Origin: a virus
IMG/VR virus record: IMGVR_UViG_3300018481_000071
Location: 1 to 25,122 of that record
Strand: one strand, 5' to 3'
Length of the DNA: 25,122 bases
Shown piece by piece: positions 8,000 through 15,614 of the stretch. Each line of letters opens with the position of its first letter. The first letter of the stretch is position 1. A program made the translations under genes and the position numbers. Under the pieces are notes generated by a model that worked only from the letters and a program-made list of their open reading frames with translations, made no database searches and was not told where the DNA came from.

Positions 8000-9589
8000 C
8001 TAAGCTTTCTTCTCCTGGTAGTAATTAGCTGCTGCTGCCTGAGCAAGTGCCGTCGGAATACCTGTGGAAGCAGCTAGTTGGTCACGTACCAATCGAGCAA
8101 AATTAGCAGCCCTTACCTGAACAGTTTCCTTAGCCTCAATCTGAGACGCATCAGAAGTGTAAGATGCGAGCATGTCATCAATGGCTCGATACACCTTATC
8201 AGTGGCAGCCTCATCATCACCAAGCTGATGCTTCAACCAGCCATACGTCTGAGTCTGACCTGGGTAGTCGCCCATATCAAACTCACCTGCCCCACCTCCG
8301 GCTGCACCGGCACCTGCTAAGGTTGCCCAGTCAATGTCAAAGCCTTGCTGTGTCTTCCACAGGTCAAAGGCGTTAGCGTAGTCCTGCTGATCCTGTGATT
8401 CCCAGGTAGTGTACTGACTCATCTGGTTATTGAACAGGTCCTGCAAGGCTGCGTAGTCCATCTGCTGACCCTGCATCGACAGGGAAGCGTTCTGACCCTG
8501 CATCTGGAAGTCCCTATCGGCTAGCTGCTGAGCTAGTTCCAGTGACGTAGTAGCCTGCTGACCTGATGCGTTAGCCTTGTTGACATCAATACCTGCAAGG
8601 GTATTCATCAGCTGTGAGTCAAGGTCCTGCTGAGCTACCAGACCTTGATGCCCCATGATGCTGCCATACTGGGTGTCATAGTTACCCTGTGCCAGCTTCT
8701 GAGTATCGAGGAACTGCTGCTGTGACTCAGTAGCTGCACCTGCCTCAGCCTGTTCAGAGGTCTGCTGCTCAACACCTTGCTGCAACATGGTAGGTGCACT
8801 CACATCAAGACCGTAAGCTTTCAACTGCTCTGCCATGTTAGCGTTAGCTGAACCCTGACTCTCCGCGATGTCAGCCTGCTGAGCCTCGCCACGTGCAGCA
8901 GTCTCAGCCTTCACCTCATCGAATCTGCCCGCTGTGTCCGCTGCCGCTTTCGCAATGTCCTTGGTGAAGTTCTCATACAGCCCTGCGGTAGCTTCCTTAC
9001 TGGTCTTGCCCTGAGCCTGAGCATTTGTTCGAGCAATGTCAAACGCTGCAAGGAAAGGAGCGAAGGCTTCGGCCGCGATCTTCTTAGCTTGCTCAGTGAA
9101 ATCCCTCATCTCAAGGACAGGCACGTTGAAGTTAGGTGCACCCGGCGCATTTGGAATGTTGTACGGGTTACTAGGTGAGTCATAGATGAAAGGCGTAGGT
9201 GCAGGCTGCGCATTCCGAACGAACACGTCACCATTAGTCTTTGTAGGAGGCTTCTTTCCCAGATCAGTACGCCCAGGTTGATCGGGCATAGGATCAACGG
9301 CACCACGTCCACCATACCCAGTAGGCGGTTTACCTAAAGCAGGTACGTTTGGGTTAGTAGGGTAGTTTGCCACACCTGTGTTAGAAGGGTTAGGTGTACG
9401 CTGAGGTGTACCGCTACCGTGAGGGTCGACAAAGAAGCCTGTAGTGGGTGTCCCAGACTTCATGGCATTAGTGGCCTTGATCCTGAGTTGAGTACTGGCA
9501 TTACCTAGCTGGTAAGCCTTGATCTCATCAGGAGTAAGTCCCGCTGCCCTAAGCTTCTTCCTCTGATCTATACTCAGGTCGATCGCCAT
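8000..9589 (-). CDS. Putative internal virion/ejection protein, Gln/Ala-rich (529 aa)
   Basis: 529 aa with a basic helical N-terminus (DQRKKLRAAGLTPDEIKAYQ), a Pro/Gly/Asn-rich linker at about 50-150, a long helical or coiled-coil region (about 165-280, Ala/Glu/Lys-rich), a Gln-rich stretch (about 280-410, QQ-rich with many Met and Asn), and a compact acidic C-terminal part (DEAATDKVYRAIDDMLASY...). No catalytic motif is seen. Composition and position directly upstream of the 1600-aa gene fit a component of the ejection assembly. The ATG at 9589 overlaps the preceding stop (TAATG), so translation is probably coupled. The product name is inference from context. Confidence 0.65.
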   Translation of the reverse strand: MAIDLSIDQRKKLRAAGLTPDEIKAYQLGNASTQLRIKATNAMKSGTPTTGFFVDPHGSGTPQRTPNPSNTGVANYPTNPNVPALGKPPTGYGGRGAVDPMPDQPGRTDLGKKPPTKTNGDVFVRNAQPAPTPFIYDSPSNPYNIPNAPGAPNFNVPVLEMRDFTEQAKKIAAEAFAPFLAAFDIARTNAQAQGKTSKEATAGLYENFTKDIAKAAADTAGRFDEVKAETAARGEAQQADIAESQGSANANMAEQLKAYGLDVSAPTMLQQGVEQQTSEQAEAGAATESQQQFLDTQKLAQGNYDTQYGSIMGHQGLVAQQDLDSQLMNTLAGIDVNKANASGQQATTSLELAQQLADRDFQMQGQNASLSMQGQQMDYAALQDLFNNQMSQYTTWESQDQQDYANAFDLWKTQQGFDIDWATLAGAGAAGGGAGEFDMGDYPGQTQTYGWLKHQLGDDEAATDKVYRAIDDMLASYTSDASQIEAKETVQVRAANFARLVRDQLAASTGIPTALAQAAAANYYQEKKA

Positions 9590-10512
9590 TAGCCGACCTT
9601 CTCACGTGTGATCGTCTTCTCCATACCCATCGGTACCTCACCAAGTTGGATAGCATACTTGGCAGCGATCTTATTCACAGCGTCCTGCAAGGCTGACTTG
9701 TCCGCAGCCTCCTGCTGACCTGCAAAGGCATTCATAGCCACGTTCTGAGTATCTACACTCTCATCACGACTTTTCAAGAGAGAGTTCAACCTGTCGGTAA
9801 AGTCATTGCCGATGTTAGTCTGAGACTGTGCAAACAGGCCGGACCTACCGACACCGCGACCTACGAAGTCATTCCCGTTAACGTACAGAGCCTCACCATA
9901 AGCACCCTCGTTAGGGTCAAGTGACCACACCTCATCAGAGCCAGCACCTGCTGCTAGTCCGACAGGTTCGGCAAACTTGGAAGCCTTGTCTCTCTTGAGG
10001 AAGCCCATACGTCTCTTGGCGTCACCAAACTGACGGTCATACTGGTCACGTGTCAGCTTCTGCTGTGCACCAAAGTCAGCCTTGGCACGTGCCAGGTCAG
10101 CTACCGTCTTCTGGTACTGGTCATCAGCCTTAGCATCAGGGATGACGATGGTCTCCATGACAGGTTCAGGTGCAGCCATCATGGCAGTAGCTACAGCACC
10201 ACCGCCACCACCTCCACCGCCACCTGATGAACCGCCACCTCCACCTGATGAGCCACCTCCACCACTACCAGTAGATGGTCTAGGCGCAGCCTTTGGAGCA
10301 GCAGGACGACGATCTAATGCTATGTCATTAGCTTGACGCTCAGCATCGGTATAGGTAACCTTCTTCTTACGATCCAATGCTACGTCATTAGCTTGACGCT
10401 GAGCATCAGTGTAGGTGATCTTCTTTACCGGTGCCTTAGGCATTACGAACCCAGGTCGTGGGACAGCAGGAGCCTTCCAGCCAGGCTGAGCATAGCTAGG
10501 TGCGCCTATCAT
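9589..10512 (-). CDS. Gly-rich putative virion protein with a 20-residue tandem duplication
   Basis: 307 aa. Residues 31-50 (KITYTDAQRQANDVALDRKK) are repeated with five changes at 51-70. A Ser/Gly-rich segment follows (about 80-105, long Gly runs), then a charged helical segment (about 125-175), and a C-terminal half with a predicted coiled region and GEVPMGMEKTIT near the end. No known domain was recognised. The start forms a TGATG overlap with the preceding gene. The block of low-complexity proteins between tail hub and ejection proteins suggests a structural or assembly role. Confidence 0.65.
   Translation of the reverse strand: MIGAPSYAQPGWKAPAVPRPGFVMPKAPVKKITYTDAQRQANDVALDRKKKVTYTDAERQANDIALDRRPAAPKAAPRPSTGSGGGGSSGGGGGSSGGGGGGGGGAVATAMMAAPEPVMETIVIPDAKADDQYQKTVADLARAKADFGAQQKLTRDQYDRQFGDAKRRMGFLKRDKASKFAEPVGLAAGAGSDEVWSLDPNEGAYGEALYVNGNDFVGRGVGRSGLFAQSQTNIGNDFTDRLNSLLKSRDESVDTQNVAMNAFAGQQEAADKSALQDAVNKIAAKYAIQLGEVPMGMEKTITREKVG
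10311..10426 (-). repeat. 60-bp tandem duplication within the Gly-rich gene
   Basis: Two direct copies with a 60-base period, beginning at 10311 (GATCTAATGC) and 10371 (GATCCAATGC). They encode the two 20-residue copies of the YTDA(Q/E)RQAND(V/I)ALDR unit. The copies differ at scattered positions, many silent or conservative, which indicates an old in-frame duplication maintained by selection. Confidence 0.85.
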
Positions 10513-10757
10513 CAGAACTTACCTCCCCCAGCTGGACGACTGTTAACATCCTTGAAGTACTTAGTAGCGCCAGGGAAAGCAGGAACTCTCCTAGTAGGAG
10601 AAGGCTTGTCCTTAAAGTACTTAGTAGCACCGGGGAAGGCAGGAACTCTGTCTGCGTTAGGGTCAGGCTTAGGTGATGGTCGAGGTGAAGTACGTCCACC
10701 ACCACCACCCTTACGGTTAGCAGCAGCCTGAGCAACATCTCTTGATGTTAGTGCCAT
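10512..10757 (-). CDS. Small basic protein with duplicated RVPAFPGATKYFKD motif
   Basis: 81 aa. An N-terminal TSRDVAQAAANRK segment resembles the YDVAKAAADK segment of the neighbouring 207-aa protein. A Gly run (17-21) and a Pro/Ser/Arg linker follow, then RVPAFPGATKYFKD occurs twice (residues 37-50 and 57-70, period 20). Strongly basic and probably disordered apart from the repeats. The ATG overlaps the stop of the transmembrane microprotein (TAATG) and its own stop overlaps the next start (TGATG). Not recognised; a short-linear-motif scaffold or minor virion protein is a guess. Confidence 0.65.
   Translation of the reverse strand: MALTSRDVAQAAANRKGGGGGRTSPRPSPKPDPNADRVPAFPGATKYFKDKPSPTRRVPAFPGATKYFKDVNSRPAGGGKF
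10550..10649 (-). repeat. 60-bp-period tandem duplication within the 81-aa gene
   Basis: Two 40-base copies (10550-10589 and 10610-10649) match at 36 of 40 positions with a 20-base spacer. Most differences are synonymous: both copies encode RVPAFPGATKYFKD. It has the same period as the duplication in the adjacent Gly-rich gene, though the sequences are unrelated. Confidence 0.85.
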
Positions 10758-10846
10758 TACGGTCGCCGCCTAAGTCCGAACAACATCAGCAGAAGGATGA
10801 TAACAACGATGATCGTGACGATGATGAGCAGCACAGAGGTATCCAT
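10757..10846 (-). CDS. 29-aa single-pass transmembrane microprotein
   Basis: A short ORF encoding MDTSV, about 18 almost entirely Ile/Val/Leu/Met residues, then LFGLRRRP and TAA. This is a textbook single membrane-spanning helix with a positively charged C-terminus (N-out/C-in predicted). Its ATG overlaps the stop of an 8-codon ORF (TGATG) and its stop overlaps the ATG of the 81-aa gene (TAATG); without it there would be an unexplained gap of about 110 bases in a gapless operon. No Shine-Dalgarno sequence of its own is seen, so it probably relies on coupling. It could be a small membrane or lysis modulator, or a minor virion membrane-interacting peptide; function unknown. Confidence 0.65.
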   Translation of the reverse strand: MDTSVLLIIVTIIVVIILLLMLFGLRRRP

Positions 10847-10872
10847 CAGACAACATCACGTGAGGTAGTCAT
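10846..10872 (-). other. 8-codon leader ORF linking two genes (MTTSRDVV)
   Basis: The ATG overlaps the stop of the 207-aa gene (ATGA) and the stop overlaps the ATG of the transmembrane microprotein (TGATG). The peptide MTTSRDVV resembles the MALTSRDVA start of the 81-aa protein one gene downstream. It may be a coupling relay, or the remnant of a duplicated gene start. Whether it is translated cannot be judged from sequence alone. Confidence 0.35.
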
Positions 10873-11492
10873 TTAATTCCTCTTTTCTCTCTTTCCTTCT
10901 CCTGAGCCCTATCGCTCTTCCAGAGAGGATTTTCGTGACCTGCTCGGTACTTTTCCTGGAGTATACGTGCCTGCATATGTGAAAAATCCCGGTGTTGCGG
11001 ATCACCACCATTAGGATAGGTACCTCCCGGCCACCTGTCGAACCGGAAAGGAATCTTGTTGTACTCAGGTATCTTCTTAGGAGGACCTGGGTTCTCTTTA
11101 GGTTTTAACTTCTTACCAGGGTAAGGATCACCTGGCTTCGTCCACCTATTCTTCTGATTCTTCTTCCACTCATCATAAGCATCTGTATTTGCGGGTCTAT
11201 TCCTTCGTTCTATATCACGTTTACGTTCATCCTCTTTAGTTTCATTGCGCCGATCCTGTACCTGACTGGCGTCAAGTTTAGCTTTAGGATTAAAGAACTG
11301 ACGCATCCTAGTACTGAACATGTCCCCATCTGTTGTAGTAATACTAGTCCAGTCTGCGTCTACCTTAGGAAGCTTCTTCTTCTTGTCATCCTTATCCTTG
11401 TCAGCAGCAGCCTTAGCTACATCATAGGATGAGATACCCTTACTCTTAGACGACTCATTCTTTGAAGAGGGCCTTGGTCTAATAGGTGGCAT
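10869..11492 (-). CDS. Highly charged Lys/Arg/Pro-rich protein (207 aa), unknown function
   Basis: A strongly basic, probably disordered protein: a Ser/Lys N-terminus, YDVAKAAADKDKDDKKKK (about 24-41), a hydrophilic centre rich in RR, KK and DER runs, a Pro/Lys segment (GKKLKPKENPGPPKKIPEY), then a more ordered part with FRFDRWPGGTYPNGGDPQHRDFSHMQARILQEKY. No known domain. The ATG overlaps the previous stop (TAATG). Composition would allow binding to DNA or RNA, for instance DNA-associated internal virion protein, but nothing in the sequence proves it. Confidence 0.7.
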   Translation of the reverse strand: MPPIRPRPSSKNESSKSKGISSYDVAKAAADKDKDDKKKKLPKVDADWTSITTTDGDMFSTRMRQFFNPKAKLDASQVQDRRNETKEDERKRDIERRNRPANTDAYDEWKKNQKNRWTKPGDPYPGKKLKPKENPGPPKKIPEYNKIPFRFDRWPGGTYPNGGDPQHRDFSHMQARILQEKYRAGHENPLWKSDRAQEKEREKRGIK

Positions 11493-11731
11493 TACCTAGC
11501 ACCTCGCAAGTAGTCAGCTGACATGTAGTTACCATTCTGTGCAGCCTGCATACGCTGTAACACAGCCTGTCGCCTAGCTGCCTGCTCACGTCCCCGTTGG
11601 TCATACCCTCGCTGACCTTGTGCTGACACAGGTCCAGACGTAGGGTTGCTACGTCCTTCGAGACCATAACGCTTCGCACCTGCCGCATACGGGTTATACC
11701 CATCCGGCTTCTGCATCAGAGGGTTAGTCAC
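11492..11731 (-). CDS. Small Arg/Gln-rich hypothetical protein (79 aa)
   Basis: 79 aa; NPLMQKPDGYNPYAAGAKRYG at the N-terminus, a Gly/Arg/Gln-rich centre, then a helical segment (REQAARRQAVLQRMQAAQNG). The ATG overlaps the stop of the tail-hub gene (ATGA) and the stop overlaps the next start. No recognised family. Dense packing and coupling support it as a real gene; role unknown. Confidence 0.65.
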   Translation of the reverse strand: MTNPLMQKPDGYNPYAAGAKRYGLEGRSNPTSGPVSAQGQRGYDQRGREQAARRQAVLQRMQAAQNGNYMSADYLRGAR

Positions 11732-13371
11732 GAGGTTTCCTTAACCACTATCTGCTTCTTCTTTACAAATATGGTTAGATCATAGACTCTAAGGCTTGCG
11801 TCAGCAATACCCCCGTTGGTAATCACGTCGAATACAAGGGTGAAGTAAATCTGACGGAACCTTACCTTCTTCAACATCTTAATGAACTTACGTGCATACC
11901 CACCTAAGGTAGGTGTGATGGTATCAGCGATAGGGATGCTGATGTTGTTCGACCACTTGACACCATTCAAGGCAGCATTAGCCCAGGTACCTCGTGCAGC
12001 CCGAACCTCACGGTAGGTGGAGTTCCTGCTAGCGTTAGGGATGTTCAGAACACCAACGAACTTACCTGAGGTTGCTACTGCGATACCCCACCAGAAGCAC
12101 ACCTTATAGGCATACGGCATATCAAAGTCATATGTCTTGGTAGTAATCTTCCCCTGGAAGAACTCAATGTTAGCAGGTGACGGTACACCCGCTACCAAAC
12201 CAGATGACGTAGTAGCTCTGACATCCTGAAACTGGTAGGACTCAGCAGGTTTCGACAGGGAGGCAGACATAGCGTATGCAGTGTCGAGACCTACCGTGGC
12301 ACTAGGGATCACCACAGCCTTACTGAACTTCCTCGTAGACTCCCACGAGGACCATCGCTGCACCCTCAGGCTATACACGTAAAGGTTCTTGAAGTACCTA
12401 ACGAACAACCTGTCACGATGTAATGTCAGCCCGTACTGGTCCTTAGCGAACAGGTCCAGATCAGTTTCCTGCACCATGTTAATCAACGGAGAGATGCGTG
12501 TGTAGGTGAACTGGAAGAGTTCATACACAGCATTGTCATGCAGGCAGTAGATGGTGTTGTTGTTATAGACCACGACACAGTTGACAGCAGGGACACCAAT
12601 GGTGGCGTCAATCTCATTCAACTCAGACTTACGTGGATCGGTAGTATAGGTATACTTATGTGTGCTGTGTTCCTTGAACAACAACAAGTCTTGACCTAAC
12701 CTCTGAATGTCCACCAACTTCTGACCATTACCTGACGCAACATCGAAGTAATCAGTAACAGTATTCCAGGCTTGAGATGGATCAAGGTAAGGTGAGAAGT
12801 AGAACCGTGAAGTATTAGCAGTAGCACCCACACCACATGCTATCCATAAACGATCACGGTACTGAGCTATAGCCTCACCCTTAGGCATACTAGCTAGCAC
12901 CGCCCATGTGGTCGTGCTAGGTGTAGGTGCATCGAAGTACCCACCGTTAACAACGCTACCTGTCTTAGCTACAACCCAAAGCCTGTTGTTATACTGAATA
13001 CAGCACACTGATACACAACCCGGACCTGTGTTAATCACAGATGCACCTGTTGCGATGTTCACCAGATGGACTGAATTGTCGACAGGGGTGGACACGACCA
13101 GGAACTTCCTGCCATCATTAGGCAGGTAGACACCTAGAAAGGTAGCACCTGCCGCGTTCAGGCCGGTGATGTTAAACATGTTGATCTGAGGACGGTTTAC
13201 CAAGCTACCGTCAGTGTCAACCTCCATGTTGGTTAGCTCAAAGAGTTCCTCGTTCTCGATGAACTCACCTGAACCCGACGAGTTATGCAACCCACCTGCG
13301 AAAGGTCCCAGCTTAAATGTTCTCGTGTCCTGGATGGATGATCCAGTTGACTGGACAGCTGTAGTCACCAC
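11728..13371 (-). CDS. Tail hub / head-stabilisation protein, beta-propeller-like (547 aa)
   Basis: Begins FKLGPFAGGLHNSSG...ENEELFELTNMEVDTDGSLVNRP, a pattern seen at the N-terminus of podoviral hub/stabilisation proteins (P22 gp10-type and tail-tubular-protein-B-like). Then come repeated strand-turn units such as NRLWVVAKTG, RDRLWIACG, LLLFKEHSTHKYTYTTDP, NTIYCLHDNAVYELF and RDRLFVRYFKNLYVYS, as expected of propeller blades. The C-terminal 150 residues look like a beta-sandwich. Start is one of two adjacent GTG codons (13371 or 13368), overlapping the adaptor stop. Adjacent to the head-tail adaptor, as usual. The subclass (P22-like or T7-like) is not settled. Confidence 0.75.
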   Translation of the reverse strand: MVTTAVQSTGSSIQDTRTFKLGPFAGGLHNSSGSGEFIENEELFELTNMEVDTDGSLVNRPQINMFNITGLNAAGATFLGVYLPNDGRKFLVVSTPVDNSVHLVNIATGASVINTGPGCVSVCCIQYNNRLWVVAKTGSVVNGGYFDAPTPSTTTWAVLASMPKGEAIAQYRDRLWIACGVGATANTSRFYFSPYLDPSQAWNTVTDYFDVASGNGQKLVDIQRLGQDLLLFKEHSTHKYTYTTDPRKSELNEIDATIGVPAVNCVVVYNNNTIYCLHDNAVYELFQFTYTRISPLINMVQETDLDLFAKDQYGLTLHRDRLFVRYFKNLYVYSLRVQRWSSWESTRKFSKAVVIPSATVGLDTAYAMSASLSKPAESYQFQDVRATTSSGLVAGVPSPANIEFFQGKITTKTYDFDMPYAYKVCFWWGIAVATSGKFVGVLNIPNASRNSTYREVRAARGTWANAALNGVKWSNNISIPIADTITPTLGGYARKFIKMLKKVRFRQIYFTLVFDVITNGGIADASLRVYDLTIFVKKKQIVVKETS

Positions 13372-14003
13372 TCATACTCGCTATCTGTGGCAACCCACAA
13401 CTCGCCAATCATGTTAGATTGAGCATTGGTATCTTCCATCAGCTTATCCTCGAACTGCTGACGGTTGACCTGATGACCCTGCCAGTCCTCATCTAGCTCG
13501 TAAGCCTTGGAGTTGACATACTCGCACACCCTGTCGAAGTACCGGTCAGGCACCGACAGCTTGTCATTAGGTGAGGTTACAGTGGTGGGCAACTTACTGT
13601 AGTTCACAGAGATGTCTTTGACCACACTAGGTACAGGCCACAGGTATATCATGTCAGCCCACGTGTACCACAGGGTAGGTGTACCTGTCTGTGTGGTGTT
13701 GGAGCCAGCTAGCTGAGTCCTGATACCCTCAAAGTTCTTAGGCTCCAAGATGTTACCGTCATACATAACAGATTCGATCTGGAGGATGTCAGGTGGGACA
13801 GGATAGGTCTGCTGATTAGCCACCGCACTCTGCACAGCTGTCGCCTGGATCATCGGGTTCTTATTGACGATCTCTACCTGAGCCTGGTTCGTCCATGCCG
13901 TGATGTCAGAGTCAGTGATCTGAACACCTGACTCGTCACCAAACTGACGCTTGACGTAACGTGTCACGTCAGCGAGGGTTTTAGTTGCTACACCTAGAGG
14001 CAT
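13365..14003 (-). CDS. Head-tail connector/adaptor protein
   Basis: 212 aa with features of podoviral adaptors: an N-terminal helical part (LADVTRYVKRQFGDESGVQITDSDITAWTNQAQVEIVNKNP), a central beta part (YPVPPDILQIESVMYDG... LWYTWADMIYLWPVP...ISVNYSKLPT) and a C-terminal helix after VPDRYFDRVCEYVNSKAYELDEDW. This architecture matches gp4/gp11-type adaptors that sit below the portal ring. Position immediately before the propeller-like hub supports it. The exact family name is not certain. Confidence 0.75.
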   Translation of the reverse strand: MPLGVATKTLADVTRYVKRQFGDESGVQITDSDITAWTNQAQVEIVNKNPMIQATAVQSAVANQQTYPVPPDILQIESVMYDGNILEPKNFEGIRTQLAGSNTTQTGTPTLWYTWADMIYLWPVPSVVKDISVNYSKLPTTVTSPNDKLSVPDRYFDRVCEYVNSKAYELDEDWQGHQVNRQQFEDKLMEDTNAQSNMIGELWVATDSEYEW

Positions 14004-14005
14004 GA

Positions 14006-14461
14006 CTAGCTCCTGTACTTGCGCTTACCGTGCTTAAAGGTATGAAGGTGTGACTTCATCATGCTGACCACAACGTCCATACGTTCGTCGTGCTCTTCCT
14101 GAATCCTCTGGTCATTAAGCAACTTCACAGCATCGTTGTGAGCCATCATCCTGTCGAAGATGTCCTGAGGACGATGCTTACGGAAGTCGTTCTCGAAGCA
14201 CCACTCTAGGAGACGCTCGTCAATTTGGTCTTCTCGCCAGTAGGAGAGGAACTGACATGACCCATCTGGATGCTGATGAATGATTGCAAAGGGCCGCCCA
14301 TCACCTTCCTCACGATCCTGTGGCTCAATCCAGACAAGGAAAAGTTCAGGGTCGTAGTTGTTGATAACCGAGGCGACTCGCTTGTGAAGCTGATTGACGA
14401 AACGTCCGGTCTGCTCATCATACTTATACTTGTCTCCTAACAAAGGATTAACCGTGCTCAT
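14006..14461 (-). CDS. Hypothetical virion-region protein (151 aa)
   Basis: A mixed alpha/beta protein (LFLVWIEPQDREEGDGRPFAI, SCQFLSYWREDQIDERLLEWCF) with a long charged C-terminal helix rich in His and Met (RMMAHNDAVKLLNDQRIQEEHDERMDVVVSMMKSHLH) and a basic tail HGKRKYRS. The ATG at 14461 overlaps the preceding stop (TGATG) and follows AAGGTGG; an in-frame TTG one codon upstream is less likely. Located between tail protein and adaptor; head-completion or assembly function possible but not demonstrated. Confidence 0.7.
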   Translation of the reverse strand: MSTVNPLLGDKYKYDEQTGRFVNQLHKRVASVINNYDPELFLVWIEPQDREEGDGRPFAIIHQHPDGSCQFLSYWREDQIDERLLEWCFENDFRKHRPQDIFDRMMAHNDAVKLLNDQRIQEEHDERMDVVVSMMKSHLHTFKHGKRKYRS

Positions 14462-15387
14462 CAAACCACCTTAGGAGTTGCTGTACTGTTGCTATTGTTG
14501 ATGGTACCTACCCAGGCATAGTCAGTCTGTGCGGTGTCAGGTGTGTCCCCATCAAAGTAGATACCGGCAGATGAGACCTCTTCAATCAACAACCCTGTGG
14601 CATCAAGAGTGTCACCGATAGCCCATACAGTCTGTCCAGCGAGGGTGTCGACATCAGCTACCACACGCATACCTAGAGCACCTGCTGGTGCAATATGTGT
14701 ACGAGACAACCTTGTCCACACACCTGATGTCAACTGCTCTGTAGGGTTAGCAGGTGCATTATCAGGAATGAACACAGCACCCGCTGATGCAGTCCTATCA
14801 TAGAAGTTAGCAGCTAGGTTGGCACCCTTAAACCCTGTCGGAGATACAGCTTTCATCCACAGGGAGATGGTTACAGCATCGCCAGGCAAGACTGAGAAGT
14901 ATAGTGAAGCATCACTTCTAATCTCGAACCCTGTGTCTGTATTGCTGGTAGGTGCTGCCGTCCAAGTCTTTCTCCGACAGGTCGTGATACCAGTGGTTGC
15001 AGGTCCAACCTGAGCAGTGGCATAGCTATAGGTACCTGCTCCACCACCACCACCGAAGAACCTTGTGGTAGTCCAACCTCCACCGAGATTAACAGCTCTG
15101 GGGTTAGTAGCATAGTTGGTACGTACTTGACTAAGCACACCGTTAGCAGTGTTCTTGTCATCTGACGTGGAGTTGTTACCAGGCCAGAACTTAGACTCGT
15201 TGTCAGTTCGAGAGCTACTAGCACTACCTCCGTTGTTAGCGAAGTAGTCAGAAGCTAGGTCCTCTACTGACTTAGCAGGTGTGGTAGGCCCACCATAGGC
15301 TTTCAACCTCATGTCCTGAATAGACAGACCAGGACCATATGACGACAACAAGGAAGCGTACTCCTTGTCAGTCAAGCTTCCTGTCAT
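14461..15387 (-). CDS. Minor tail/receptor-binding-type protein with carbohydrate-binding-like domain
   Basis: 308 aa. The N-terminal 80 residues (DKEYASLLSSYGPGLSIQDMRLKAY, Ser/Asn-rich linker) probably attach it to the particle. From VRTNYATNPRAVNLGGGW onward is a jelly-roll-like domain ending in AGIYFDGDTPDTAQTDYAWVGTINNSNS, the hallmark of carbohydrate-binding modules in actinophage minor tail proteins. It is therefore a good candidate for binding host surface glycans. The ATG overlaps the holin stop (ATGA). It is unusual in directly following the lysis genes; a spike or fibre role is inferred, and no enzymatic motif is seen. Confidence 0.75.
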   Translation of the reverse strand: MTGSLTDKEYASLLSSYGPGLSIQDMRLKAYGGPTTPAKSVEDLASDYFANNGGSASSSRTDNESKFWPGNNSTSDDKNTANGVLSQVRTNYATNPRAVNLGGGWTTTRFFGGGGGAGTYSYATAQVGPATTGITTCRRKTWTAAPTSNTDTGFEIRSDASLYFSVLPGDAVTISLWMKAVSPTGFKGANLAANFYDRTASAGAVFIPDNAPANPTEQLTSGVWTRLSRTHIAPAGALGMRVVADVDTLAGQTVWAIGDTLDATGLLIEEVSSAGIYFDGDTPDTAQTDYAWVGTINNSNSTATPKVV

Positions 15388-15602
15388 CTTATCTCATCTC
15401 TTCTCTCACGCCTTGAAAGTCTCATGTCAAACAAGTTCTCAACAGGGAGAATGCCTATCATCACCATGCCGATGACTAGCATAGCCACAGTGTTATGTGA
15501 GTCAGGGTCAATCAGTGCAAAGATTGTTATGACAACACCTAGTACGAAGATAACAATGCGGCGCATACTTTCAAATATCTTCCAAAACTTAGGATGCGCC
15601 AC
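15384..15602 (-). CDS. Holin-like two-helix membrane protein
   Basis: 72 aa: a basic N-terminus, a transmembrane helix at about 14-31 (RRIVIFVLGVVITIFALI), a short polar turn (DPDSHN), a second helix at about 38-54, then a highly charged tail (RLSRRERRDEIR). This is class II holin architecture, and it follows the endolysin gene by 12 bases. GTG start at 15602 behind AGGGGAGA. Holins form membrane lesions that release or activate the endolysin. The call rests on topology and position, since holins share little sequence. Confidence 0.75.
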   Translation of the reverse strand: MAHPKFWKIFESMRRIVIFVLGVVITIFALIDPDSHNTVAMLVIGMVMIGILPVENLFDMRLSRRERRDEIR

Positions 15603-15614
15603 ACGCTATCTCCC

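Noticed and set aside
10195-10265. CCACC-rich repeat resembling a microsatellite or regulatory tract
   Set aside because: Encodes the Gly/Ser run of the 307-aa protein in frame; no evidence of a separate function.
10333-10731. 132-aa plus-strand ORF with a repeated LKYLVAPGKAGTL segment
   Set aside because: The apparent peptide repeat is just the antisense image of the tandem duplication in the 81-aa gene.
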